Assembly (NCBI GenBank): GCA_900547965.1
Contig: URJE01000011.1
Location: forward strand, 1 to 28,174
DNA: 28,174 nt
Direction: 5' to 3'
Source: an uncultured Eggerthella sp.
GTDB lineage: Bacteria > Actinomycetota > Coriobacteriia > Coriobacteriales > Eggerthellaceae
Shown: one piece after another, positions 16,160 to 24,354 of the stretch
Layout of the letters: every line of letters begins with the position of its first letter
Numbering within the stretch: the first letter of the stretch is position 1
Notes under the pieces: model-generated
Databases searched by the model: none
What the model saw: only the letters and a program-made list of their open reading frames with translations
What the model was told of the DNA's origin: nothing
Position numbers and translations under genes: made by a program

Positions 16160-16531
16160 GTACGTCTCCTATGCTGTGCGCAAATACGCAACCTCGAAAT
16201 ACTTATCGCTCCTATTGTGCCATCGAATGCTCAAAAAGGCAGACTTGCAATCAAATCAACAGTTCTTGTTCGATTAATGAGCAAGGACAGAGAAATGAAA
16301 GTTGTCCTCAGGCGCGAGAAGGCGAAGGACGTGAGGGTAGAGCTTGCCCCCGGGCGCAGGGAGCTTGCCGAATCCCCACACATCGCCATCGCCGCAGTAG
16401 TGAGTTTGCCCCTGAGCGTAGGCCCGCCTTCGTCGATTTGAACTCGTTGCCTCTAGCTGGGGCTCGCCACCCCTGGGTGGGACATGGCTACTGCATTACC
16501 TCTCCAAGGCACATTCCAGAGTGTTCGGCGA
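16160..16531. other. Intergenic DNA upstream of dnaE, no gene recognised
   Basis: This stretch holds the dnaE upstream region and about 250 bp of GC-rich sequence. Short open frames exist on both strands (for example a plus-strand frame ending at 16441), but none has a convincing ribosome binding site with a protein-like product. Repeated GAGCTTGCC words (around 16340 and 16370) hint at secondary structure. I recognise no RNA family. Confidence 0.5.
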
Positions 16532-16838
16532 TGGCAAGATTTCGCCGTGATGCGTTCTCTGCTGGTCGGCAATGGCAAGATATTGGCCGAAAGCTTCCCG
16601 AAGCAATCATCTGTGGCAAGATATTGGCCTAAAGCATTCCCGGGCAATCATCCATGGCGAGATATTGGTCTAAAGCTTCCCCAAGCAATCATCCGTGGCA
16701 AGATTTTCACTTCATGTATCCGAAAAGGGAGCTCGGGCGGAAATATCGCCCCTTCGTGGCAACATATCGACGCTATGTATCCAAAATGAGCTGGTTTTGG
16801 CAAGATTTGCGCGCCGTGCATCCGAAAAGCCCTGCAAT
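16532..16838. repeat. Degenerate tandem repeat with 41-bp period
   Basis: TGGCAAGAT-type words start at 16532, 16573, 16614, 16655, 16696, 16757 and 16798. The steps are 41, 41, 41, 41, 61 and 41 bases. The units at 16573, 16614 and 16655 are alike over their whole length (TGGCAAGATATTGGCC, then AAAGC, TTCCC, GCAATCATC). The last three units are a second type with TGTATCC or TGCATCC followed by AAAA. Since 41 is not a multiple of three and no frame is conserved between units, the array is probably non-coding. It is not CRISPR, because there is no unique spacer between the type-one units. An inverted copy of the core word (AAATCTTGCCA) is at 16865-16875. Confidence 0.8.
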
Positions 16839-17201
16839 CCACTGTTTGCGAATACACCGTGTGCAAATCTTGCCAGGAAGGGCTCCTTTCCCGGTCCGAG
16901 GCGCCCAAATCATGCATAGCGCGCATTTTTTGCCATTCCCCCGCCAAACAGCGCGAATGCCAGTACTAGATCGCCCGAACCGAAAAGTGCAGCCAGGAAT
17001 CTAAGTGCTGCGCGATGACGCGTCCGCGCAAAACGGCGAACGGCGCTGGCGTAGTCAGAGCTCCATCACAGCACGGCATACCCAAATTCAGCCGAGTAAC
17101 CCAGACGCACTTTTTGTCCTATAAGCCGCGAACGACACTGGCATCGCCCGCATCTAACGTCTCACGAGCGGACAGCACCGCCACCCACTCCATACGCCAA
17201 C
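16839..17201. other. Intergenic DNA downstream of atpC, no gene recognised
   Basis: Apart from the inverted TGGCAAGATTT word at 16865-16875, I see two loosely similar stretches: GCGCATTTTTTGCC at about 16920-16933 followed by GAATGCCAGT, and GACGCACTTTTTGTCC at about 17104-17119 followed by ACACTGGCATCGCCC. They may be remnants of another repeat. No open frame here has start signals and a protein-like product. Confidence 0.45.
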
Positions 17202-17230
17202 AAAAAAGGCGACCCCGTAGGGTCGCCTTT
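17202..17230 (-). terminator. Rho-independent terminator of the atp operon
   Basis: On the minus strand GGCGACCC-TACG-GGGTCGCC (perfect 8-bp stem, tetraloop) is followed by TTTTTTG. It begins about 52 bases after the atpC stop codon. Confidence 0.92.
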
Positions 17231-17281
17231 CAATTCTGGCACAGATCAGAAAAACCAACTGAAGGTAATCGTGGATGATCC

Positions 17282-17710
17282 TTACTTGTACAGGTCTTCC
17301 TTTTCCTTTGCAGCAAGCTGAACCTTACACCAGCGCAGCTTACGCGTCAGAAGAGAGCGAGAAACGATGCTCGTCTCGCTGAGGTTAGCGATCTTCTCTT
17401 CAAGCATAGGAATATCCTTGTTAAGCCTGTCGACGTTGATGCGCTCGATCTGGCGCGTCTTGTCGCAAATAACGATGACGCGGTCCTTCAACACCTGGAC
17501 ATAACCACCCATGATGGCAGCGCTCAAAACTTCGCCGCCCTCCTGCTGGGTGCGGGCCCAGATGACGCCGTCCTTAAGGGCGGATACAAATGGCTCATGG
17601 TTTTCCATGATACCCAGTTCACCTTCGGTGCCGGGAACCATGACATTGTAGAGCTCACCTGAGAAGAGCACCTTGTTCTTTGCTACGACATCACACCTGA
17701 TCACCGACAT
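17282..17710 (-). CDS. atpC: ATP synthase F1 epsilon subunit
   Basis: Central-stalk subunit of F1 that links gamma to the c-ring and can inhibit ATP hydrolysis. The 142-residue protein has the N-terminal beta-sandwich (CDVVAKNKVLFSGE, VMVPGTEGELGIMENHEPF, IMGGYVQVLKDRVIVIC), then a C-terminal helical hairpin (about 85-140, charged). The length is normal. The ATG at 17710 follows the atpD stop by three bases, making atpC the last gene of the operon; a strong terminator lies about 50 bases further on. Confidence 0.97.
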   Translation of the reverse strand: MSVIRCDVVAKNKVLFSGELYNVMVPGTEGELGIMENHEPFVSALKDGVIWARTQQEGGEVLSAAIMGGYVQVLKDRVIVICDKTRQIERINVDRLNKDIPMLEEKIANLSETSIVSRSLLTRKLRWCKVQLAAKEKEDLYK

Positions 17711-17713
17711 GAC

Positions 17714-19159
17714 TTACTCCTCTGCCTGAAGCTTCTCGTAGGCTGCGTAAACATCCTCGATAGAACCGGTAGTACGGAAGCAAACCTCGGGGATATGGTC
17801 ACAGTTGCCCTTGAGGATCTCGTCGAAGGAGCGAACGGTGTCCTCCATCTTTACATAGACGCCATCCTGGCCGGTGAACTGCTTAGCAACATGGAAGTTC
17901 TGGCCGAGGAACTGCTGCACCTTACGTGCGCGGTTAACGATGACCTTCTGATCTTCCGTGAGCTCGTCCATACCAAGAATTGCGATGATGTCCTGGAGAT
18001 CCTTGTAGTTCTGCAGAATCTCCTGAACGCCAACAGCAACGCGGTAGTGCTCTTCGCCAACAATCTCAGGATCGAGAGCGCGAGAGCTGGACTCCAGCGG
18101 GTCAACAGCAGGATAAATGCCCATTTCAGCGATGGAGCGGTTAAGAACCGTCTTAGCGTCGAGGTGGGTAAACGTCGTGGCCGGCGCGGGGTCGGTCAAG
18201 TCGTCGGCGGGAACATATACGGCCTGCACGGACGTAATAGAACCGGTCTTGGTGGAGGTAATGCGCTCCTGGAGGTCACCCATCTCGGTAGCGAGGGTGG
18301 GCTGGTAGCCTACTGCAGAAGGCATACGGCCTAGAAGTGCGGATACCTCAGAACCTGCCTGGGTAAAGCGGAAAATGTTGTCGATGAACAGCAGAACGTC
18401 CTGACCCTGGTCACGGAAGTACTCTGCCTCGGTCAGGCCGCAAAGGCCGACGCGAAGACGAGCTCCAGGAGGCTCATTCATCTGACCGTAAACCAAGCAG
18501 GTCTTGTTGATAACGCCTGCGTCGGTCATTTCCAGGAACAGGTCGGTACCCTCACGGGTACGCTCGCCAACGCCGGTGAATACGGACGTACCACCATGCT
18601 CCTGAGCCAGGTTGTTGATGAGCTCCTGAATGATAACGGTCTTACCAACGCCTGCACCGCCGAACAGACCGGTCTTACCACCCTTAATGAAGGGCTGGAT
18701 AAGGTCGATGACCTTAATACCGGTTTCGAAGATCTCGGTCTTGTTGACGAGCTCTTCATAAGCGGGAGCGGGACGATGGATGGGTGCCCACTGCTTAACG
18801 TCGGGCATGGGCATACCGTCAACGGGCTGGCCCATAACGTTCCAGATGCGGCCGAGGGTCTCAGGACCTACGGGCATCTTCATAGGTGCACCAGTGTCCT
18901 GTACGGGCAGACCGCGTACCAGGCCGTCGGTAGACGACATGGCAACGGAGCGAACCAGGTCACCAGGGAGGTGCATCTGAACCTCGAGAACGACATCGAT
19001 GTCGCCCGCGGGGGTAGTAGCTTTCACGGTCAGAGCGTTGTAGATCGCCGGCATGTGATCCGGAGCGAACTCAACGTCGACAACAGGGCCAACGATACGG
19101 ACAATGTGTCCGATGGAACCCTGCGTGGCCGCAGAAGCAGTATTGGTTTCTTCAGCCAT
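17714..19159 (-). CDS. atpD: ATP synthase F1 beta subunit
   Basis: Catalytic subunit of F1. The 481-residue protein has the P-loop GGAGVGKT at 167-174, followed by VFTGVGERTREG, which carries the catalytic Glu, then LLFIDNIFRFTQAGSEVSALLGRMPSAVGYQPTL-type sequence (here noted only by its start LLFIDNIFRF) and the DELSEED-like segment MDELTEDQK. A short alanine-rich N-terminal extension (about 15 residues) precedes the first beta strand. The ATG directly follows the TAA stop of atpG with no gap, so the two are probably translationally coupled. Confidence 0.98.
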   Translation of the reverse strand: MAEETNTASAATQGSIGHIVRIVGPVVDVEFAPDHMPAIYNALTVKATTPAGDIDVVLEVQMHLPGDLVRSVAMSSTDGLVRGLPVQDTGAPMKMPVGPETLGRIWNVMGQPVDGMPMPDVKQWAPIHRPAPAYEELVNKTEIFETGIKVIDLIQPFIKGGKTGLFGGAGVGKTVIIQELINNLAQEHGGTSVFTGVGERTREGTDLFLEMTDAGVINKTCLVYGQMNEPPGARLRVGLCGLTEAEYFRDQGQDVLLFIDNIFRFTQAGSEVSALLGRMPSAVGYQPTLATEMGDLQERITSTKTGSITSVQAVYVPADDLTDPAPATTFTHLDAKTVLNRSIAEMGIYPAVDPLESSSRALDPEIVGEEHYRVAVGVQEILQNYKDLQDIIAILGMDELTEDQKVIVNRARKVQQFLGQNFHVAKQFTGQDGVYVKMEDTVRSFDEILKGNCDHIPEVCFRTTGSIEDVYAAYEKLQAEE

Positions 19160-20080
19160 TTAGTCCTCCAAAGCTGCGGCGCCACCGACGATCTCGTTGA
19201 TCTCGGTCGTAATAGCGCCTTGACGTACACGGTTGTAGACACGGTTGAGAGTCTCAATCATGTCATTGGCGTTGTCCGTCGCATTCTTCATAGCATTGCG
19301 ACGAGCAGCCTGCTCAGCTGCTGCTGAGTCAATGAGCATATAGTAGAAATGACCTGCAATATACTCGGGAAGGAAGTGATCCAAGACATCTTCCTCGCTG
19401 GGCTCGTAATCGATAGCACCCGGAAGATCGGGGTTATCGGGAGTCGGCTCGGTAATGCCGCCGCCCTTGACAAATACCTCGCCCTTAGGGAGGAATGCCT
19501 TCGGGTTTACCGGCAACAGAGGCTGCTGGATCAAAACCTGCTCACCTGCGTTCTTCGCATGGTTGTAAAGAACGACCACCTCGTCAATTTCGCCAGAGAG
19601 GTAATGCTCTATAGCATAATCAGCCAGGGCATCAGACTCTTCGACACGAGGATCAGCGGACAGGTCGCGGAAGGCAAGCACCGTATCGATACCACGATAC
19701 TTGAAGTAGCCGATCGCCTTCTTGCCACATGCGGCAACAGCGACCTCCTTGCCCTCTGCCTTGCGCTCCTTCATGATCTGCTCGGCACGACGAAGCACGC
19801 TGGAATTGAAGCCGCCAGCCAAACCACGGTCGGAGGCGATGACCACAATAAGGGTCTTCTTAACCTCGTCATGCGGCGTCGCGAGCGGTGCAGTAGTACC
19901 GCCCATGCGTGCGATGTTAGCCAGCATCTCCTTCACAGCCTCGCCATAAGGCGTAGCAGCTTCGACACGCTCGGTCGAATGACGGATTTTTGCAGCAGCA
20001 ACCATCTGCATGGTATGCGTGATCTGCTTCGTCGATTCGACGGACTTGATTCGCCTTTCAATATCGTGAAGGTTGGGCAT
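19160..20080 (-). CDS. atpG: ATP synthase F1 gamma subunit
   Basis: Rotor shaft of F1, 306 residues. The N-terminal helix (DIERRIKSVESTKQITHTMQ) and C-terminal helix (RRNAMKNATDNANDMI, then RVRQGAITTEINEIVGGA) form the coiled-coil shaft, and SDRGLAGGFNSSV lies in the Rossmann-like part. It is slightly longer than the common 285-295 residues because of a loop rich in Pro, Glu and Asp at about 205-245 (ITEPTPDNPDLPG). The ATG at 20080 is 11 bases after atpA, and its stop abuts the atpD start. Confidence 0.97.
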   Translation of the reverse strand: MPNLHDIERRIKSVESTKQITHTMQMVAAAKIRHSTERVEAATPYGEAVKEMLANIARMGGTTAPLATPHDEVKKTLIVVIASDRGLAGGFNSSVLRRAEQIMKERKAEGKEVAVAACGKKAIGYFKYRGIDTVLAFRDLSADPRVEESDALADYAIEHYLSGEIDEVVVLYNHAKNAGEQVLIQQPLLPVNPKAFLPKGEVFVKGGGITEPTPDNPDLPGAIDYEPSEEDVLDHFLPEYIAGHFYYMLIDSAAAEQAARRNAMKNATDNANDMIETLNRVYNRVRQGAITTEINEIVGGAAALED

Positions 20081-20091
20081 AGTGACCTACC

Positions 20092-21657
20092 TTACGCGAT
20101 GAACTGAGTCTTGAATGCCGGGATAGCAGCATTCAGTTCAGCCTCTACTTCGTCGGTGAACTTCTTTGCATCAGCGAGCTTGTCCATAACGCCATTGCCA
20201 GAGTGATGCAGGTAGTCGAGCATTTCAGCACGGAAGCGAACAATGCTCTTAACCGGTACATCATCCAGGAAGCCATGAGCGCCAGCCCAGATAGCAGTTG
20301 CCTGGTCTTCAACGGACATCGGAGTGTAACGACCCTGCTTAAGAAGCTCGGTCATTGCAGCACCACGGGTAAGCTGCTGCTGGGTTGCAGCGTCCAGATC
20401 GGAACCGAACTGGGTAAATGCAGCGAGCTCGCGATATGCAGCGAGGTCGAGGCGAAGCGTACCAGCAACGGACTTCATGGACTTCACCTGAGCGGAGCCA
20501 CCAACGCGGGATACGGAGATACCAACGTTAACAGCAGGACGCTGACCCTGATAGAACAGGTCGGTGGTGAGGTAAATCTGACCGTCGGTAATGGAGATAA
20601 CGTTCGTAGGAATGAACGCACCAACGTCACCAGCCTGGGTTTCGATGATGGGCAGCGCGGTAAGAGAACCTGCACCGTTTTCATCAGACAGCTTACATGC
20701 ACGCTCGAGCAGACGAGAATGCAGGTAGAAGATGTCGCCAGGATATGCTTCGCGTCCGGGAGGACGATGCAGGGTCAGGGACATCTGACGATATGCAACG
20801 GCCTGCTTGGTGAGGTCGTCGTAGATGCAAAGTACGTGGCCGCCAGGATTCTCGGCGTTAGCAGGCTTGCCATCTTCACCGTTGTACATGAAGTACTCGC
20901 CCATTGCAGCACCAACCATAGGAGCCATGTACTGCAGAGGAGCAGGATCGGATGCGGTAGCAGCAACAACGATGGTGTAATCCATAGCGCCAAAGCGCTC
21001 GAGGGTCTCAACGATGCCGGATACGGTGGAAGCCTTCTGGCCTACAGCAACGTATACGCAGACCATGCCCTTGCCCTTTTGGTTGATGATAGCATCAACG
21101 GCAATAGAGGTCTTACCGGTCTGACGGTCGCCAATGATGAGTTCGCGCTGGCCACGGCCAATCGGAATCATGGAGTCAACTGCGAGGATGCCGGTCTGCA
21201 TCGGCTCTTCAACAGGCTGACGCTCATGAACGCCGGGAGCCTTGAACTCTACCGGGCGGGTAGCAGTGGTTTCAATGGGGCCCTTGCCGTCGATAGGCTG
21301 GCCGAGCACGTTAACAACGCGGCCGAGCATAGCCTTGCCAACAGGAACCTCAAGAATCTTGCCAGTAGTACGTACCTGGTCGTTTTCCTTAATTGCGGTG
21401 ACGTCACCGAGGAGTACGGCGCCAACCTCATCTTCTTCGAGGTTCTGCACCAAACCGGAAACGATACGTCCATCGGAAGCGACGAACTCGAGAAGCTCGC
21501 CAGACATCGCACCCTTAAGGCCGTCGATACGCGCAATACCGTCGCCAATTTGTACAACCGTGCCGGTCTCGCGAGACTCAACGCTGGTGTTGATGGCGTC
21601 GAGCTGCTTGCGCAGTGCGGCGTCGATAGACTGTGCGGTGATTTCAGTCACTAGCAT
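20092..21657 (-). CDS. atpA: ATP synthase F1 alpha subunit
   Basis: Non-catalytic nucleotide-binding subunit of F1, 521 residues. The P-loop is GDRQTGKT at 176-183. Further hallmarks are QIGDGIARIDGL near 36-47, VYVAVGQKASTV, and the arginine-finger segment LFYQGQRPAVNVGISVSRVG. The length is slightly above the usual 500-510. The ATG at 21657 lies inside the end of atpH (seven-base overlap) with GGAGG just upstream, which indicates translational coupling. Confidence 0.98.
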   Translation of the reverse strand: MLVTEITAQSIDAALRKQLDAINTSVESRETGTVVQIGDGIARIDGLKGAMSGELLEFVASDGRIVSGLVQNLEEDEVGAVLLGDVTAIKENDQVRTTGKILEVPVGKAMLGRVVNVLGQPIDGKGPIETTATRPVEFKAPGVHERQPVEEPMQTGILAVDSMIPIGRGQRELIIGDRQTGKTSIAVDAIINQKGKGMVCVYVAVGQKASTVSGIVETLERFGAMDYTIVVAATASDPAPLQYMAPMVGAAMGEYFMYNGEDGKPANAENPGGHVLCIYDDLTKQAVAYRQMSLTLHRPPGREAYPGDIFYLHSRLLERACKLSDENGAGSLTALPIIETQAGDVGAFIPTNVISITDGQIYLTTDLFYQGQRPAVNVGISVSRVGGSAQVKSMKSVAGTLRLDLAAYRELAAFTQFGSDLDAATQQQLTRGAAMTELLKQGRYTPMSVEDQATAIWAGAHGFLDDVPVKSIVRFRAEMLDYLHHSGNGVMDKLADAKKFTDEVEAELNAAIPAFKTQFIA

Positions 21658-22223
21658 TCACCTCCATCTTTCTTTTTCAGAGCAATGCGAGCCTTGTCGA
21701 ACTGCGTGCGGACGCTCGCATCGACATAACGGTCGCCAGTGCTCAGGATAATGCCGCCCTGGATCGAAGGATCGATGTGCTCAACAAGAACACAGTCGCG
21801 ACCCAGATCAGATTCGGCCTTATTGGTAATTACGGTTCGCAGGTTGTCATCAAGTTCAACAACCGTCGTCACATCAACAACGTTGAAGTTAAGCTTGCTC
21901 TCGATGAGATCCTCGTACAGAGAAACAACGCGGCGGAACAGTGCTGCGTCACAGCGAGAAGCCATAACTCCAAGAAGCTCTTTGACCACTGGGTTGTAGC
22001 CATCGAAAACGTTGCTTGCAAGCGCCTGGCGCTCTTCAGCAGTGTAAGCCTCGTTGTCCAACGAGAGACGTAAATCGATGTTGGTTGCCATGAACCCAAG
22101 GATCTGGCGCATCTGGTTGCGAACCTCGACGACAGCGTCACGACCGCCGGTGGCGTTAGCGCCATCGATGGCAGCGTTGGCGTAGGCTGCAATCGTTTCA
22201 TTGATGACAAGACGATTAGCCAT
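21651..22223 (-). CDS. atpH: ATP synthase F1 delta subunit
   Basis: Peripheral-stalk protein that joins subunit b to the top of F1. The 190-residue length and the position between atpF and atpA fit. The N-terminal helical domain (INETIAAYANAAIDGAN) and the C-terminal GIILSTGDRYVDASVRTQFDKARIAL-type segment (family pattern GG...GD...D.S....L) are visible. The gene overlaps atpF by eight bases and atpA by seven bases. The sequence is poorly conserved in this family, as usual, but context makes the call sure. Confidence 0.95.
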   Translation of the reverse strand: MANRLVINETIAAYANAAIDGANATGGRDAVVEVRNQMRQILGFMATNIDLRLSLDNEAYTAEERQALASNVFDGYNPVVKELLGVMASRCDAALFRRVVSLYEDLIESKLNFNVVDVTTVVELDDNLRTVITNKAESDLGRDCVLVEHIDPSIQGGIILSTGDRYVDASVRTQFDKARIALKKKDGGEC

Positions 22224-22812
22224 TTAGACTACCTGCCTCTTTCACGTAGCGCTCGATGAGCTTACGGTGCTCATCGTCGCTGAAATCCTCACCGATCAGG
22301 CGAGATGCAACGGCAATAGAAGTATCTGCCATGGTAGCCTGAAGCTCCTTGATGGCGTTTTCCTTCTCCTGCTCGATTTGCGCACGAGCCTTGTCGACAA
22401 TGGCATCTGCCTCAGCCTGAGCCTTAGCGGTGATCTCCTTTTCGAGAGCGTCGCCGGTGAGCTTGGCATTGTTGAGGATCTGCTGAGCCTGGGTTTTAGC
22501 ACCCTCGAGCTGCTCACGATACTCAGCCAGAAGTCGTTCGCTTTCCTGTCGTGCCTCTTCGGACTTCTCCAAAGAGTTCTTGATCGTTTCCTCGCGCTTG
22601 TTCAGCATACCCTCGAACAGAGGCCAACCAAACTTGGCAAGGACGATCCACAAGATGATGAAGGCGACGAGCATGGGGATGAATTCTTCCATCTGGGGAA
22701 GAATTGCATTGATTCCTGCTCCTTCGTCAGCGAACGCGCATACCGGGAATGCCGCAGACGCAGCCGCAAAGGCGATCATGCCACTTGCGCAGTTACGTAC
22801 GTGTGCGTTCAA
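22216..22812 (-). CDS. atpF: ATP synthase F0 subunit b with signal-peptide-like N-terminus
   Basis: Peripheral-stalk subunit, 198 residues. Residues 44-64 (FIPMLVAFIILWIVL...FGW) are the membrane span, followed by a long charged coiled coil (NKREETIKNSLEKSEEARQ onwards). In front is an unusual N-terminus: a polar start with R6, a hydrophobic, Ala-rich stretch 11-24, and AFA-DEG at 26-31, a good signal peptidase I site (cut after A28). The start is TTG 22812-22810, with AAGGAGG eight bases upstream. An internal ATG at residue 12 would have no ribosome binding site and would remove part of this segment. The topology (N outside, C inside) agrees with known b subunits. The gene overlaps atpH by eight bases. 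Confidence 0.95.
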   Translation of the reverse strand: MNAHVRNCASGMIAFAAASAAFPVCAFADEGAGINAILPQMEEFIPMLVAFIILWIVLAKFGWPLFEGMLNKREETIKNSLEKSEEARQESERLLAEYREQLEGAKTQAQQILNNAKLTGDALEKEITAKAQAEADAIVDKARAQIEQEKENAIKELQATMADTSIAVASRLIGEDFSDDEHRKLIERYVKEAGSLNG

Positions 22813-22870
22813 TTCGCGTGCCTCCTTCTCTTCTTTCGGTTTCTTCGTTAGTTACTTACTTCGCGAAGTT

Positions 22871-23089
22871 CTAGCCGATGAAGAAAAGAACCAGGCCGAG
22901 CAGTGCGAGTGCCTCAGACATAGCAGCACCGATGAAGAAGTAGCCCATGAGCTGACCCTTCATCTCGGGCTGACGAGCAGCAGACACGCACAGGCCGTAG
23001 GTAGCAACGCCGATACCGATGCCAGGGCCGATTGCTGCGAGGCCATAGCCAACGACCTTCAACGCAGCGATTGCGAGAGTGAGTTCCAC
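22871..23089 (-). CDS. atpE: ATP synthase F0 subunit c
   Basis: Proteolipid of the rotor ring, 72 residues in two helices: about 4-34 with GPGIGIG (21-27) and 47-70 with the ion-binding carboxylate E59 (AAMSEALALLG). The polar loop is RQPE (39-42). Na+-type c subunits have Gln 33 residues before the Glu and Ser just after it. Here these are I26 and A60, so the ring should carry protons. Start is GTG 23089-23087 with a perfect AGGAGG-type site. A 154-bp hairpin-rich stretch separates it from atpB. Confidence 0.97.
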   Translation of the reverse strand: MELTLAIAALKVVGYGLAAIGPGIGIGVATYGLCVSAARQPEMKGQLMGYFFIGAAMSEALALLGLVLFFIG

Positions 23090-23243
23090 GATTACCTCCT
23101 TTAGTTGGACAAGGGCCTTTCCCTCGTCCCTATTACTTAATCAGCTGAAATTTTTCTTGTACCAGCTGTAGTACACAAATTATGCGGCAGCCTCTAGGCC
23201 GCCTGCGCCGCCAAGGGCGCAAGCCGAAAACTGTTTCTTCTTA
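23090..23243 (-). promoter_or_regulatory. Hairpin-rich atpB-atpE intercistronic region
   Basis: Four possible stem-loops lie in the 154 bases between atpB and atpE. In transcription order: 23220-23205 (GCGCC/GGCGC), 23203-23186 (GGCGGCC-TAGA-GGCTGCC, one G-U), 23168-23142 (CAGCTG twice), and 23129-23107 (GGACGAGGG-AAAGG-CCCTTGTCC, one G-U). The last ends about 10 bases before the atpE ribosome binding site. No long T-tract follows them, so they look more like RNA-stability or translation elements than a terminator. Confidence 0.5.
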
Positions 23244-24032
23244 TCAGTGAGGATGGATGGCCATGCCGATGTAGGAAGAAGACAGAATGGTGAATACGTA
23301 TGCCTGCAAGAAAGCAACGAGGGTTTCGAGCGCATACATGAAGAACAGCAAGAAGAACCATGCGATTGCAGGCAGACCCGCAACGATGTCCATCTGGAAG
23401 ATGGCGGTCTGCAGGAAGATGGTAGTTGCCAGAGAGAATACGGCGAGAACCATATGGCCTGCGAGCATGTTGCCGTAAAGTCGAACGGCAAGGGTCAGAA
23501 CGCGGATTACCATGGAGAAGAACTCCAGGAACCAAATGATGGGAGCGATAGGTGCCGGCACGCCCGAAGGGCACAGCGACTTGAAGTAATGGAAGAAGCC
23601 AAGCTCCTTCAGGCCCCAGAAGTTGAAGTAGATAAAGGAAATAGCGGCCAGCGCCCAGGTGATGGAGATGGTGCCCATGGCAGCCTTTGCACCGGGGATA
23701 AGACCGATGATGTTGGCGGTAAGGATAAAGAAGAACAGCGTAGCCAGGAAGGGAACGTGCTTCTTGAAGCCTTCGCCGATAACGTCGGCGCCAACGCCTT
23801 CAGAAATGAAGTTGTAGCCGAACTCGAAGATGTGCGCGAACTTACCGTGAGGTACGAGCGTGAGCTTGCGACCCGCGATAAGCACCAATGCAGCTACCAG
23901 AACGAGAGCAACCAGCATGTACAGGACGTACTGGGACACGTTCCAACCCGCAATGGAAAAGACCGTCGTCGAGTCGAACTGAGACGAGAGATGCTGTGCC
24001 TCCTCGACGAACTGTGAAAGAGCTTCACCCAT
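23244..24032 (-). CDS. atpB: ATP synthase F0 subunit a
   Basis: Stator channel subunit for ion translocation, 262 residues, with five to six membrane helices. The essential Arg is R184 in LAVRLYGNMLAGH (181-193). Other hallmarks are ANIIGLIPG (106-114) and the C-terminal helix ALETLVAFLQAYVFTILSSSYI. The ATG at 24032 is 28 bases after the atpI-like stop, with AAGGAAT upstream. The stop is TGA. Confidence 0.97.
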   Translation of the reverse strand: MGEALSQFVEEAQHLSSQFDSTTVFSIAGWNVSQYVLYMLVALVLVAALVLIAGRKLTLVPHGKFAHIFEFGYNFISEGVGADVIGEGFKKHVPFLATLFFFILTANIIGLIPGAKAAMGTISITWALAAISFIYFNFWGLKELGFFHYFKSLCPSGVPAPIAPIIWFLEFFSMVIRVLTLAVRLYGNMLAGHMVLAVFSLATTIFLQTAIFQMDIVAGLPAIAWFFLLFFMYALETLVAFLQAYVFTILSSSYIGMAIHPH

Positions 24033-24060
24033 CAGGATTCCTTACCTTTCCGTTACTTAC

Positions 24061-24354
24061 TTATTTCTTGCGCTTAGCAAGGACGTTTTTATAAACGACA
24101 TATGCAGACGTGGACACGATAAGCGCCACGATCTCAGCCACACCAAAGGGAAGAACCACATCGCGCGCAACCATAGCGCACACGATAAGAGCGACGGCAA
24201 CTACGATGAGCGATACAAACGTACCAGCCAGACCGTACAAACCTGCGCTCATGGCGGAAAGACTCGTGGAGCGGCGTGCAAGGCGCAGGGAAATGAACAA
24301 GGGGAGAAACCCGATGATTCCTGCTGCGATTCCTGCTGCTACTGGTGCGAGCAT
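24061..24354 (-). CDS. AtpI-like small membrane protein, first gene of the atp operon
   Basis: A 97-residue protein with three hydrophobic segments (about 2-22, 41-67 and 72-88) and a basic C-terminus (KNVLAKRKK). It sits just before atpB, the place of atpI, whose product helps c-ring assembly in several bacteria. AtpI proteins are poorly conserved and usually somewhat longer (about 115-130 residues), so the call rests mainly on position, size and topology. I chose the ATG at 24354 because AAAGGAA precedes it; the longer reading adds ten polar residues. It ends 28 bases before atpB. Confidence 0.7.
   Translation of the reverse strand: MLAPVAAGIAAGIIGFLPLFISLRLARRSTSLSAMSAGLYGLAGTFVSLIVVAVALIVCAMVARDVVLPFGVAEIVALIVSTSAYVVYKNVLAKRKK

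Noticed and set aside
16145..16441. 98-residue plus-strand frame near the dnaE start
   Set aside because: It begins inside dnaE, has no ribosome binding site and no recognised domain. The part from the ATG near 16276 reads like plausible protein, but I see no support beyond that.
16484..16789. 101-residue plus-strand frame across the 41-bp array
   Set aside because: The repeat period is not a multiple of three, so each unit is read in a different frame; nothing indicates selection for protein.
16532..16838. CRISPR array
   Set aside because: The type-one units are alike over their whole 41 bases, leaving no variable spacers. There are no cas genes in the window.
20203..21654. 483-residue plus-strand open frame
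   Set aside because: It is exactly antisense to atpA. The open frame is a side effect of codon bias, and the product is low-complexity with no recognisable motif.
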